DNA of 40,977 nt, taken from positions 1-40,977 of the forward strand of contig CANQTG010000014.1 in the NCBI GenBank assembly GCA_947626715.1. Direction: 5' to 3'. Both the position numbers and the translations under genes were made by a program. How positions within the stretch are numbered: position 1 is the stretch's first letter; each line of letters starts with the position of its first letter. Positions 8,003 to 16,417 of the stretch are shown here, one piece after another. The notes under the pieces were generated by a model. It was given only the letters and a program-made list of their open reading frames with translations. It was not told the DNA's origin and did no database searches. The DNA comes from an uncultured Lachnospiraceae bacterium. GTDB taxonomy: Bacteria; Bacillota; Clostridia; Lachnospirales; Lachnospiraceae.

Positions 8003-8503
8003 TCAGGATTCCAGCCCGAACATGAGATTGCACAGACGTATCCCCGTCTGGGTCCGAAAGATCGTATCGCGCGTATGGCGTATCGCCTCCTGATCGCAGC
8101 CGTCCTCGTACAGATTGACAAGGAAATCCGCCTCCACCAAGATCTGATAATCGCTCCCCTGTATATTTTTATAGGTATGGTGGTGCGCGATCAGCCATAT
8201 CACATTTTCAACGATGTCCTTTGCGTAGCCCAGCCTAACAAGCATTTCCCTTGCGGGGGCGGGGCCTTCCTCCTCTTGGAGCTTCCCGTCGCTTTTGCCG
8301 TATTTTTCCAGAGCGGGGCGGATCCCGATATCATGGACGATTGCCGCCGTCTCGAGGATCAGCTGTGTCTTATCGTCTAACCCTTCCCGTTCCCCTATCA
8401 TTTTTGCGAACTGGTATACCTTGATAAAATGCTGACAGCGTTTCGGGTCGCCGCCGTCATAGGATATCATGGCTTCTATCAGCCTGTTGCTCTTACTGAC
8501 CAT
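8003..8503 (-). CDS. HD domain phosphohydrolase
   Basis: A 166-residue single-domain HD protein. Metal ligands are visible in order: His25 in KRCQHFIKVY, His57-Asp58 in AAIVHDIG, His107-109 in LIAHHHTY and Asp126 in LVEADFLVN. This pattern fits small HD hydrolases that act on nucleotides or phosphate esters; the substrate is unknown. It starts within the last codons of the preceding small membrane-protein gene (11-base overlap) with GGGAGA upstream, so the two are translationally linked. The gene is downstream of a MATE exporter and that small protein in the same transcription unit. Confidence 0.85.
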   Translation of the reverse strand: MVSKSNRLIEAMISYDGGDPKRCQHFIKVYQFAKMIGEREGLDDKTQLILETAAIVHDIGIRPALEKYGKSDGKLQEEEGPAPAREMLVRLGYAKDIVENVIWLIAHHHTYKNIQGSDYQILVEADFLVNLYEDGCDQEAIRHTRDTIFRTQTGIRLCNLMFGLES

Positions 8504-8738
8504 CTTTTGATTCTCCCTTACGTCCGCGCCGCTTCAGAAACAGCGCCGTGAGCACGATCCCAAGCGCGAGCCCCGCCAGAAAAAACGCCACGCAAAACAG
8601 CGGCAGATGGGAAATCCGCCCTGCGAGAAATATGCTCGTCGGGCCGTCCGCGCCGCCGATCACTACCACGGAATGCCCCGCCGGATTCTTCATTTCAAAA
8701 ACGTGATGAAGCAGCGAAAAAGCCTTGCCTGCCATCAT
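8493..8738 (-). CDS. Small membrane protein with OadB-like GGADGPTS motif
   Basis: An 81-residue protein. Residues about 22-38 read HSVVVIGGADGPTSIFL, matching the conserved I-G-G-A-D-G-P-T-x-I motif of the beta subunits of sodium-pumping decarboxylases (OadB, GcdB, MmdB). One hydrophobic helix (LFCVAFFLAGLALGIVLTAL) and a basic tail follow. The rest of the roughly 400-residue OadB protein is missing and no alpha or gamma subunit is nearby, so this is a stand-alone short protein, not a fragment of an adjacent gene. The double ATG at 8738 lies eight bases after AGGAGG; an in-frame GTG at 8747 is inside the ribosome site. It sits between the MATE gene and the HD gene, overlapping the latter by 11 bases. 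Function unknown. Confidence 0.75.
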   Translation of the reverse strand: MMAGKAFSLLHHVFEMKNPAGHSVVVIGGADGPTSIFLAGRISHLPLFCVAFFLAGLALGIVLTALFLKRRGRKGESKDGQ

Positions 8739-8755
8739 GAGCCACACCTCCTTTC

Positions 8756-10141
8756 CTACGCCTTACGCATACCGCTCCATATCTTCCCCAGCTTTCTTCT
8801 GATGATGATAAAGCAGACCACATGCGCGGCAAACGTCAGCCCCCAGCTGATCGGATAGGTGATATACAGCCATTCGACGGAATGGAAGCGTTCCATTTTA
8901 AAGAGCGTAAAGATCCAGATCAGGCGCAGGCCGCAGGCCCCTATGAGCGATACGATCATCGGCAGCACGGAATGTCCCAGCCCACGCATCGATCCCACGA
9001 TCGTATCCATCATGCCGCAGAGCGCATACGGCCGGCACACATAGCGCATACGCTTCATTCCCGCCTCCACCACCAGCTCGCTCGCCGTATACAGGGAAAG
9101 GAGCTCTCTGCCGAAAAATACCGCCGTATTCCCCAGCAGCAGCCCTACCGTCAGGGCGCAGGCCTCCGCCGCATATAAGATCCGGTTGATACGCTGGAAC
9201 TGCGCCGCCCCGAGATTCTGTCCCGTAAAGGAGATCGACGCCTGATAAAAGGCGTTCATCGCCACATAGACGAATCCCTCGATATTGGCGGCGGCGGAAT
9301 TTCCCGCCACTGTGACCGCCCCAAACGAATTGACCGAGGACTGGATGATCACGTTCGAGATAGAGAATATGATCCCCTGAAAGCTCGCGGGCAGGCCGAT
9401 CTGCAGGATACGGATAAACTTATCCTTGTGGATATGGAGCAGGCGCAGCTCCAGATGGATGCCGCCGGATTCCTTTATCATACAGCGCACCACCAGAAAG
9501 GCCGAGATACACTGCGAAATCGCCGTCGCGATCGCGACCCCCGCGACGTCCAAACGGAAATAGATCACAAAGACCAGATTCAGGATGATATTGACGACTC
9601 CCGCCACGGACAGATAATACAGGGGCCGTCTCGTATCCCCCACGGCGCGCAGGATCGCGCTCCCGAAATTATAGATCATCGTCGCCGTCATTCCCAGAAA
9701 ATAGATACGCAGGTACAGCACCGCCAGATCGATCACATCCTCCGGCGTCTGCATCCAGATCAGGATGCGTCTGGCCCCGATACAGCCGACCAGCGTCAAT
9801 ATGATCCCGCTGTATACGCTCAGCAGCATTGCCGTATGCACCGTATCTTTCAAATCTTTATCCTGTCTGGCCCCGAAATAGTGCGAAGCCAGCACATTTG
9901 CGCCGATGGACAGGCCGATAAAAAAATTGGTCAGCAGATTGATCAGCGCCGTATTCGAGCCCACCGCCGCCAGCGAGTTGTCCCCCGCAAACCTTCCTAC
10001 GACGATGATATCCGCGGCGTTGAACAGAAGCTGCAGAATGCTCGAACACATGAGCGGCAGCGCGAACAGCAGCATTTTGCCCAGTATCGAGCCGCTGCAC
10101 ATGTCGATCGAATAGCCCGTCTTTTCTTTTTTCTGTCGCAT
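8756..10141 (-). CDS. MATE family efflux transporter
   Basis: A 461-residue, twelve-helix multidrug and toxic compound extrusion protein that would export cationic drugs or metabolites in exchange for Na+ or H+. The first half begins with SILGKMLLFALPLMCSSILQ and contains LFNAADIIVVGRFAGDNSLA, the typical N-terminal MATE motif. The second half repeats the pattern with ILQIGLPASFQGIIFSISNV and GNSAAANIEGFVYVAMNAF, then SFTGQNLGA. AGAGG lies upstream of the ATG. It is separated from the GNAT gene by 75 bases with hairpins and followed eight bases later by the GGADGPTS gene. It is not closely similar in sequence to the second MATE protein at 38261-39619. Confidence 0.93.
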   Translation of the reverse strand: MRQKKEKTGYSIDMCSGSILGKMLLFALPLMCSSILQLLFNAADIIVVGRFAGDNSLAAVGSNTALINLLTNFFIGLSIGANVLASHYFGARQDKDLKDTVHTAMLLSVYSGIILTLVGCIGARRILIWMQTPEDVIDLAVLYLRIYFLGMTATMIYNFGSAILRAVGDTRRPLYYLSVAGVVNIILNLVFVIYFRLDVAGVAIATAISQCISAFLVVRCMIKESGGIHLELRLLHIHKDKFIRILQIGLPASFQGIIFSISNVIIQSSVNSFGAVTVAGNSAAANIEGFVYVAMNAFYQASISFTGQNLGAAQFQRINRILYAAEACALTVGLLLGNTAVFFGRELLSLYTASELVVEAGMKRMRYVCRPYALCGMMDTIVGSMRGLGHSVLPMIVSLIGACGLRLIWIFTLFKMERFHSVEWLYITYPISWGLTFAAHVVCFIIIRRKLGKIWSGMRKA

Positions 10142-10172
10142 ATCGATACCTCTTTTACTATGTATTGCCGTC

Positions 10173-10215
10173 CTCCGGCGTCTTTTCTTTTGGCCGGAGC
10201 CATCGGCGAACCGAT
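10173..10215 (-). other. Paired hairpins between the GNAT and MATE genes
   Basis: On the minus strand, right after the GNAT stop codon, ATCGG-TTCG-CCGAT (10215-10202) is followed by a 7-base stem, CTCCGGC (10179-10173) with GCCGGAG (10199-10193). No T-tract follows, so this is more likely an RNA-stabilising or processing element than a strong terminator. Confidence 0.4.
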
Positions 10216-10216
10216 T

Positions 10217-10759
10217 CTATACCCGCAGGCTGTAATTGTCAATATCCTGATAGCTTCCGAACTTCATGCCCACCTCCCGGATCGTTCCGCAGAAGGTAAA
10301 GCCGAATTTCTCATGAAGGCGCGCGCTCGCCGCATTCCCGGAGGTGATCACGGAGACGACCGTATGGAGCCGCGCATTTTCCCTCGCCGCGCGCAGGATC
10401 TCCTCCATCAGCGCGCTGGCGACGCCCCTTCTCCTCCACGCGGGCGCTACATAGACCGAAAGCTCCACGGTGCTGCGGTACGCCTCCTTCTCCCGATAGG
10501 GGGAAAGGCTGGCGTATCCCGCGATCTCTCCTGCGGATATCCCGCCGGCTTCCGCCTTTCCTGCCGCTTCCCCCGCCGCCTCCGCTGTATAAATGGGATG
10601 ATCCTCTCCCGTATGGGCGCGGAACCATTCCTCCCATTCGTCCAGAGTCTTGGGCGTTAGATCCAGCGTGGCGACGCCAAAGAGCACCTCATGATTATAG
10701 ATTGCTAACAGCGCTTCCAGATCCCGCCTTTGCGCCTTTCTGATACGTATCTCGCTCAC
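10217..10759 (-). CDS. GNAT family N-acetyltransferase (phosphinothricin acetyltransferase-like)
   Basis: A 180-residue acetyltransferase that would use acetyl-CoA to acetylate an amine. The N terminus IRIRKAQRRDLEALLAIYNHEV and the following LDLTPKTLDEWEEWFRAH are typical of the Pat/YncA branch, whose members acetylate amino-acid analogues such as phosphinothricin or methionine derivatives. The acetyl-CoA site is VYVAPAWRRRGVASALM (compare Q/R-x-x-G-x-G/A), and SARLHEKFGFTFCGTIREVG is the conserved C-terminal segment. An Ala/Gly-rich insertion at about residues 60-80 (GEAAGKAEAGGISAGE) is unusual. The start is a GTG whose last bases overlap the ribU stop codon (GTGA at 10759-10756), so translation is coupled to ribU. 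Confidence 0.88.
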   Translation of the reverse strand: MSEIRIRKAQRRDLEALLAIYNHEVLFGVATLDLTPKTLDEWEEWFRAHTGEDHPIYTAEAAGEAAGKAEAGGISAGEIAGYASLSPYREKEAYRSTVELSVYVAPAWRRRGVASALMEEILRAARENARLHTVVSVITSGNAASARLHEKFGFTFCGTIREVGMKFGSYQDIDNYSLRV

Positions 10760-11499
10760 CGCTGGTTTTTCCTGTTCCCTTCCTTTATAATGAGGCTGAT
10801 CTTTTTATAGATCAGCACGGTGATCACCGAGACGATACCGCCTTTTAACAGATTCAGCGGCGCGACCGCCAGTATCACCAGCGTCGTCACGCTGTCGATC
10901 GCCGGATTGACCTCCGTTCCCATCGCAATGATCGCTTCCATCGGCATCCCGTACAGCTCCGCGAATTTGGGCAGCAGGTACGCCGCGTTGAACGCCGTGC
11001 CGAACACCGTCATACAGAGCGTGCCCGTGACCACGGCGATGATCGCATGTTTCCTCGTCTTACGCAGCAGATACACCGCGGAAGCCGGCAGCAGGAAGCT
11101 GCAGCCCACCGCGAAATTGGCGAGCTCTCCCACAAACGCCGTAGAAGTAGGCTTGAGGAAGATCTTCAGTATGATCTTGCACAGCTCGATCAGCACCCCG
11201 GCCACCGGGCCGAAGGCAAACGTCCCGATCAGCGCCGGCAGCTCGCTCAGATCCAGCCCGTAGAAGGGCGGCGCAAAGGGCACCGGGACTTCCAGCACCA
11301 TCAATACGGCGGAGATCGCCGCAAACATTCCGCAGACGGCCACCTTGCGGGTCGTCAGTACGCGCTCTGTGCTCCCCTGCCGCTTTTTTGCCGCCTTCTC
11401 CATCACATAGGAGAGCAGCACCAGCGCGGCCACGATCAAGGCGAACTGCAATAAAAATATCGCGTTCTCCATAACGGTATCCAATAATGTCACGTTCAT
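10756..11499 (-). CDS. ribU: ECF transporter S component, riboflavin-specific (RibU)
   Basis: Membrane substrate-binding component of an energy-coupling factor transporter, probably for riboflavin. It would share the EcfA/A'/T module encoded elsewhere. The core from residue about 50 holds RKVAVCGMFAAISAVLMVLE, PFAPPFYGLDLSELPALIG, TFAFGPVAGVLIELCKI and FVGELANFAVGCSFLLPAS, which match RibU proteins well. An extra N-terminal hydrophobic segment of about 45 residues precedes the standard start. The ATG at 11499 follows AGGAGG closely; a GTG at 11511 overlapping the tex stop codon is an alternative that coincides with the ribosome site. No FMN riboswitch precedes it: it directly follows tex and overlaps the GNAT gene by four bases. 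Confidence 0.88.
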   Translation of the reverse strand: MNVTLLDTVMENAIFLLQFALIVAALVLLSYVMEKAAKKRQGSTERVLTTRKVAVCGMFAAISAVLMVLEVPVPFAPPFYGLDLSELPALIGTFAFGPVAGVLIELCKIILKIFLKPTSTAFVGELANFAVGCSFLLPASAVYLLRKTRKHAIIAVVTGTLCMTVFGTAFNAAYLLPKFAELYGMPMEAIIAMGTEVNPAIDSVTTLVILAVAPLNLLKGGIVSVITVLIYKKISLIIKEGNRKNQR

Positions 11500-11507
11500 A
11501 ATCCTCC

Positions 11508-13844
11508 TCACTCCTGCGGTCTTATCTTCATGGTCAGCGCGATCCGCTTTTTCGGGATATCCACCGACAATACCTGCACGCTGACGACGTCTCCCACGCT
11601 CACCGCTTCCAGCGGATGCCGGATAAATCTCTCCGTGATCTGCGAGATGTGCACGAGCCCGTCCTGATGGACGCCGATATCCACGAACACGCCGAAATCG
11701 ATGACGTTGCGCACCGTCCCTTTCAGGATCATGCCCGGCTTTAAGTCCTTCATCTCCAGCACATCGCTGCGCAGGATCGGGGCGGGCATATTATCCCGCG
11801 GGTCTCTGGCCGGTTTTTCCAGCTCCTGCAAAATATCCGTAAGGGTCAGCTCCCCGATGCCAAGCTCCGCCGCCAGCTTTTTCTTATTTCCGGCGCGCCG
11901 CTCCAGATTGCCGACGCTTCGCTCCGGCTGCGGGTCCGCCGCCATAACGGGCTGCCCGTTTAACGCCGCCGCCAGCGCCTTTCCCATCGCGGTATTCGTA
12001 TTGCGGACCACCATCTGGCCGCGCCGCCTTTCCCGCGCGGGGGCGCTTTCCGCTTTCTCGCCCTGCGCCGTCTTCCCTTTTTCCGCAGCCGCCTTTTTCT
12101 GCGCGGCGCGGACGTCTTCCATCGTAAGCCCCAGCTTTTCCAAGAGCTTTTTGGCGGCCTCATAGGATTCCGGGTGTACGCTCGTCGCATCTAACGGGTT
12201 GTCTCCGTCTAGGATCCGCAGGAAACCGGCGCACTGCTCATACGCCTTCGGCCCCAGCTTAGAGACCGCAAGGAGCTGCCTGCGGTCTGTAAACGCGCCG
12301 TTGTGCTCGCGGTAATCTACGATATTTTTCGCGATCGTCTTGGAGATCCCTGAGACATAGGAAAGCAGCGGCGCGGACGCCGTATTTAAGTTGACGCCGA
12401 CCCTGTTGACGCAGTCCTCCACTACGCCGTGCAGCGCCTCGCTCAGCTTTTTCTGGTTCATATCATGCTGGTACTGCCCGACCCCGATCGACCTCGGATC
12501 GATCTTGACCAGCTCCGCCAGCGGATCCTGCAGCCTTCTGGCAATCGAGGCCGCGCTCCTTTGCCCCACGTCAAAATCAGGAAATTCTTCGCTTGCCAGC
12601 TTACTCGCCGAATACACCGAGGCCCCCGCTTCATTGACGATGACATACGAAACGGGTTTATCCAGCTCCCTTAGCAGCTCTACGATAACCTGTTCCGATT
12701 CCCTAGAGGCCGTGCCGTTCCCGACGGAGATCAGATCCACGTCGTATCTGCGGATCAGGCGCTTTAGCTCCGCTTTGGCTTCCTCCACCCGGTTCTGCGG
12801 CGCGGTCGGAAAGATCACCTTCGTATCGAGCACCTTGCCCGTCTTATCCACGACCGCCAGCTTGCAGCCGGTACGGAACGCCGGATCCCAGCCTAACACC
12901 GTCTTCCCCTCGATCGGGGGCTGCAGGAGAAGCTGCTCTAAATTCTTGCCGAATACGGAGATCGCCCCGTCCTCGGCCTTCTCCGTCAGTTCGCCGCGTA
13001 TCTCCCTCTCGATCGCGGGCGCGATCAGGCGCTGGTAGGCGTCCGCCGCCGCCGCGCGCAGCAGCGGCTCCGTATAGGCGTTTTCCTTTGTGATCGTCTT
13101 TTTTTCCAAAAAGCGCAGGATCCGTTCCGTCGGTGCTTCCACCTTCACCGTCAGGAACTTTTCATTTTCGCCCCGGTTCAGAGCCAGTATCCTGTGCCCC
13201 GCCGCCTTGCCGACGCTCTCCGAATAATCGTAATATGTCTCGTAGACGCTCTCCGCCTTTTCGTCCTTCGCCGCGCTGACCAGCCTTCCTTCCTCCATCG
13301 TCGCCTGACGGATATAGGCGCGGTACTGCGCGTTGTCGGAGATCGCCTCCGCGATGATATCCTGCGCGCCCTGAAGGGCCGCCTCCGCCGTCTCCACGCC
13401 CTTCTCCCCATCGATATAGGCGACCGCCGCCTCCTCCAGCGGCGTCCTGATCTCCTGCGCCAGTATTATCTCCGCGAGCGGCTCTAAGCCCTTTTCTCTG
13501 GCTATGCCCGCCCGTGTCTTTCTCTTGGGCCTGTAGGGGCGGTAAAGATCCTCCACCGCTACCAGCGTTTCCGCAGCGTCGATCTGTGCTCTCAGCTCTT
13601 CGGTCAGCTTCCCCTGTTCTTCAATACTGCCAAGCGCCTGCGCCTTTTTATCCTCCAGATTCCGCAGATAGGCAAGCCGCTCATGCAGGCTGCGCAGCGC
13701 CTCGTCGTCAAGCGCGCCGGTGGCCTCCTTGCGGTACCTTGCGATAAACGGGATCGTATTGCCCTCGTCGATCAGCTTTACCGCCGCTTCCACCTGCCAT
13801 TTCTCTACCTTGAGTTCTTCCTTTAGTTTTAAGATAATATCCAT
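11508..13844 (-). CDS. tex: Tex family RNA-binding protein
   Basis: Transcription accessory/RNA-binding protein Tex, 778 residues from the ATG at 13844 (AGGAG eight bases upstream). Upstream in-frame codons are open but lie in the promoter region. The N-terminal helical part begins VEAAVKLIDEGNTIPFIARY. Then comes a YqgF/RNase H-like domain (VLGWDPAFRTGCKLAVVD, about 316-450), a helix-hairpin-helix pair (VNLNTASAPLLSYVSGI and IVDYREHNGAF, about 484-545) and a C-terminal S1 domain (GMILKGTVRNVIDFGVFVDI, about 703-775). A charged Ala/Lys/Glu/Arg-rich insertion at about 583-655 makes it longer than typical Tex (about 720). It heads the unit tex-ribU-GNAT and possibly further genes, with a clear promoter at 13888-13917. 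Confidence 0.95.
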   Translation of the reverse strand: MDIILKLKEELKVEKWQVEAAVKLIDEGNTIPFIARYRKEATGALDDEALRSLHERLAYLRNLEDKKAQALGSIEEQGKLTEELRAQIDAAETLVAVEDLYRPYRPKRKTRAGIAREKGLEPLAEIILAQEIRTPLEEAAVAYIDGEKGVETAEAALQGAQDIIAEAISDNAQYRAYIRQATMEEGRLVSAAKDEKAESVYETYYDYSESVGKAAGHRILALNRGENEKFLTVKVEAPTERILRFLEKKTITKENAYTEPLLRAAAADAYQRLIAPAIEREIRGELTEKAEDGAISVFGKNLEQLLLQPPIEGKTVLGWDPAFRTGCKLAVVDKTGKVLDTKVIFPTAPQNRVEEAKAELKRLIRRYDVDLISVGNGTASRESEQVIVELLRELDKPVSYVIVNEAGASVYSASKLASEEFPDFDVGQRSAASIARRLQDPLAELVKIDPRSIGVGQYQHDMNQKKLSEALHGVVEDCVNRVGVNLNTASAPLLSYVSGISKTIAKNIVDYREHNGAFTDRRQLLAVSKLGPKAYEQCAGFLRILDGDNPLDATSVHPESYEAAKKLLEKLGLTMEDVRAAQKKAAAEKGKTAQGEKAESAPARERRRGQMVVRNTNTAMGKALAAALNGQPVMAADPQPERSVGNLERRAGNKKKLAAELGIGELTLTDILQELEKPARDPRDNMPAPILRSDVLEMKDLKPGMILKGTVRNVIDFGVFVDIGVHQDGLVHISQITERFIRHPLEAVSVGDVVSVQVLSVDIPKKRIALTMKIRPQE

Positions 13845-13887
13845 CGTTATAACTCCTGTCGTCACTTCGCCGCTTTCCTGTCTCTCT

Positions 13888-13917
13888 ATTATACTGGAAA
13901 GATACCGGCGATTGCAA
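13888..13917 (-). promoter_or_regulatory. Predicted promoter of tex
   Basis: Minus strand TTGCAA (13917-13912), 18 bases, consensus TATAAT (13893-13888). Transcription would start near 13881, about 37 bases before the tex start codon. Confidence 0.7.
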
Positions 13918-14049
13918 GAGGGGACGCCGGACGCTTCCCGCAAAGCCCGCGAAAGCCCCCGGCGCGGGGAAAACGGCGCGCCCTGCGCCCCGGTCGGCGC
14001 AGAGTCGTCAAAAATTTTTGAAAAAATCGTGAAAAATCGTCTTCTATAC

Positions 14050-14077
14050 TGGATTTTCATCATATTTATGGTAAACT
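14050..14077 (+). promoter_or_regulatory. Possible extended -10 promoter of the FIST-GGDEF gene
   Basis: TAAACT (14072-14077) preceded by TGG gives an extended -10, with a weak TGGATT (14050-14055) 16 bases upstream. The A/T-rich tract just upstream contains a perfect 12-base palindrome, CAAAAATTTTTG (14009-14020). The rest of 13845-14120, apart from the tex promoter, holds nothing recognisable. Confidence 0.35.
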
Positions 14078-14120
14078 AAAGATATCGTTACGAACACCTG
14101 TATACATTACGGAGAGATCT

Positions 14121-15887
14121 ATGAAACAATTTCACGTAGCCTATCACAACGATACGACGTTTCTCAATGAATTGGAGAAGATCCGGCAGTGGAGGGGCTC
14201 TCACCGCGCCTATACGACGGTCTTCCATATCTACTGCGAGGATCTCAATCCGGCGCTGATCGCCCATATCTGCGGGATTCTGGATACGGAGATGCCGGAC
14301 GACCTGTATCTGGGCTGTATCTCAAATGCGAATATCCTTGAGGGCAGCCTAGCCAAAGAGAGATATCTAATTACCTGCACGGTCTTTGAATATGAAACGA
14401 CGCAGGCCGCGCTCCTACAATATCCGTTCCGGGAAGAAAACAGCAGGGAAGACGTCCAGAACCTGATCCGCTTTTGCGAGTCCAATCCGTGGGTCGGCTC
14501 TGTGGAAATGCTGGCTACGATCATGGGCATGTCCATGAAACCGTTCTGCGACGAGATGGACCGGCTGCCCGCCCATATTCAGGTATTCGGAGGCGGCGCC
14601 TGCAATCCCGATCTGGATAACGCCGCGGCGGGCGTTTTCTCGAAGGGGAACGGCTTTCTCGCGCAGGGGATCGTTTTCCTGCTGCTCGGCGGGCCGGATT
14701 TTCACGTGCACAATATGTTCATTTCCGGCTGGAAGCCTCTCGACCGCCGGTTCCATATCACGCGGGCGGTCAGGGAAACGCTCTATGAACTGGACGGGCA
14801 GCCCGCGCTCAATATATACCGGAAATACCTGAATATCGAAAATAACGAGAACTTTGTTTCCAATACGCTGGAATTTCCTCTTTTTATCGACCACGACGGG
14901 ATCGACATGCTGCGCTGCCCGCTCGCCGTCAACGACGACGGCTCGCTCGTCATGGCGTCCGATGTCGAAGAGAACACTTCGGTGCGGCTCGCCTACGGCG
15001 ATCCCGAGACCATTCTGCATACCATCTGTCTGGATGGGCAGAAGGTCGCCGATTTCCAGCCGCAGGCGATACTGACCTTTTCCTGCGCCGCCAGAAGGGC
15101 TTTCTGGGGCGACGCCAATGTCAGCAAAGAGACGGAGCCTTTCCAGAAGATCGCCCCGACCACCGGCTTTTATACGCACGGCGAATTTCTGCGCCTGCAG
15201 GGACGGATGCTGAATTTCAACGTCACGCTGGTCATAGCCGCCATGCGCGAGGGCGACGCGCCCGCGTCCGAGCCCGTGCGCTTATATAAAGAGGATTTAA
15301 AAAATCTCAGCAAGGTCCCTATCCTGTGGCGCTTCGTATCCTTTATTGAAGCCTCGACCGCCGATCTGGAGGAATCCAATTTCAAGCTCACGATCGCGGC
15401 GATCACGGACGGGCTCACCCGGCTGAATAACCGTACCGAGATCGAACGGCAGCTCAGCCGCGCGCTGGAGGAATTTAACCGCGGCGATACAGACGGCAGC
15501 CTTTCCCTTATCATGCTGGATATCGACAATTTCAAAATGGTCAACGACATTTACGGCCATCAGGCGGGCGACCTTGTCATCAAGACGCTGGCGGATATCC
15601 TGCGCAGGACGGTAGTCGCTGTCCACTCCTCCTCCACCGGCAGATGGGGCGGAGAGGAATTTATGGTGCTGCTCTCGGAGAGCGGGGAAGCCGAAGCGGC
15701 CGAGGTCGCCGAGCAGATACGCATACGCTTCGCCAACGCCTCGTTTATCGGCATCCCTTCCCAGACCGTCAGCATAGGCGTTACGCAGGCAAAACGCGGC
15801 GAGTCCACCGATACGCTCTGCAGCAGGGTGGATCAGGCGCTGTATAAGGCGAAGCAGGAGGGAAAGAACCGGGTCGTCTGCCTTTGA
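14121..15887 (+). CDS. FIST sensor domain diguanylate cyclase
   Basis: A 588-residue signalling protein without membrane helices. Residues about 30-385 form FIST N and C sensor regions (for example GGGACNPDLDNAAAGVFSKG and the C-terminal FTFSCAARRAFWG-like segment, here LTFSCAARRAFWGD), a module proposed to bind small ligands such as amino acids. Residues about 425-588 are a GGDEF domain: ITDGLTRLNNRTEIE, LIMLDIDNFKMVNDIYGHQA and the active-site GGEEF at 510-514 with an intact signature, so it should make cyclic di-GMP from two GTP. The RxxD inhibitory site expected a few residues before GGEEF is absent, so product feedback inhibition is unlikely. GGAGA precedes the ATG. No EAL or HD-GYP enzyme is nearby. 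Confidence 0.92.
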   Translation: MKQFHVAYHNDTTFLNELEKIRQWRGSHRAYTTVFHIYCEDLNPALIAHICGILDTEMPDDLYLGCISNANILEGSLAKERYLITCTVFEYETTQAALLQYPFREENSREDVQNLIRFCESNPWVGSVEMLATIMGMSMKPFCDEMDRLPAHIQVFGGGACNPDLDNAAAGVFSKGNGFLAQGIVFLLLGGPDFHVHNMFISGWKPLDRRFHITRAVRETLYELDGQPALNIYRKYLNIENNENFVSNTLEFPLFIDHDGIDMLRCPLAVNDDGSLVMASDVEENTSVRLAYGDPETILHTICLDGQKVADFQPQAILTFSCAARRAFWGDANVSKETEPFQKIAPTTGFYTHGEFLRLQGRMLNFNVTLVIAAMREGDAPASEPVRLYKEDLKNLSKVPILWRFVSFIEASTADLEESNFKLTIAAITDGLTRLNNRTEIERQLSRALEEFNRGDTDGSLSLIMLDIDNFKMVNDIYGHQAGDLVIKTLADILRRTVVAVHSSSTGRWGGEEFMVLLSESGEAEAAEVAEQIRIRFANASFIGIPSQTVSIGVTQAKRGESTDTLCSRVDQALYKAKQEGKNRVVCL

Positions 15888-15952
15888 TCCGGCAGATACG
15901 GCGAAGCCGCGGCCCCGCCGATTCATAAAACGCAAAGGAGCAGGAAAACGCT

Positions 15953-16378
15953 ATGGACTTTCAGAACAATAGGCAAGACTATGGGAACATGCAGCCACAG
16001 ATACCGGGGAACGCGCCGTATCCCGGCCGCCCTGCGCGTCAGGAAAACGCGATGTCCACCGCCGCTATGGTCACGGGCATTCTCAGTATCGTATCCATTT
16101 TCCTGCTGCCGGTCTATCTGCCTTTATTTTTTGCGGGGATCAGCATCGTGCTGGCCTTCCTTTCAAGAGGCGCAGACCGCAGTCTCACGTCTCGCGCAAA
16201 GGCGGGCTTTATCACCGCCCTGTGCAGCATTTTCCTGAATCTGGCCGTTATGATCCTGTTCGCCTACTTATTGATCCACGTTCCCGCGTACAGACAGCAG
16301 TTTGAGGAGCTCTATGAGCAGATGTACGGAGAGAGTTTAGACGACGCGATGGACGACGCCTTTGGAATCGCAGAATAA
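15953..16378 (+). CDS. Small two-helix membrane protein (DUF4190-like)
   Basis: A 141-residue protein. The first 33 residues are Pro/Asn/Gln-rich and probably flexible. Two hydrophobic helices follow: STAAMVTGILSIVSIFLLPV through IVLAFLSRG, and KAGFITALCSIFLNLAVMIL. The layout, with a G-x-x-x-S-I-V-S segment after a proline-rich start, resembles DUF4190-type proteins. An acidic C-terminal tail (LYEQMYGESLDDAMDDAFG) follows. AAAGGAG lies 12 bases upstream of the ATG. It lies between the diguanylate cyclase and the HEQEH protein on the same strand. Function unknown. Confidence 0.7.
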   Translation: MDFQNNRQDYGNMQPQIPGNAPYPGRPARQENAMSTAAMVTGILSIVSIFLLPVYLPLFFAGISIVLAFLSRGADRSLTSRAKAGFITALCSIFLNLAVMILFAYLLIHVPAYRQQFEELYEQMYGESLDDAMDDAFGIAE

Positions 16379-16417
16379 AAAAATAGACAACCCCCTTTCG
16401 GCAAAGGAGATGATACT

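Noticed and set aside
9428-10660. 410-codon plus-strand open frame
   Set aside because: It is antisense to the MATE and GNAT genes, contains no domain pattern and is rich in Arg, Gln, His and Asp as expected of a complement frame.
11500-11520. FMN riboswitch before ribU
   Set aside because: tex coding sequence runs to 11508, so there is no room for a leader.
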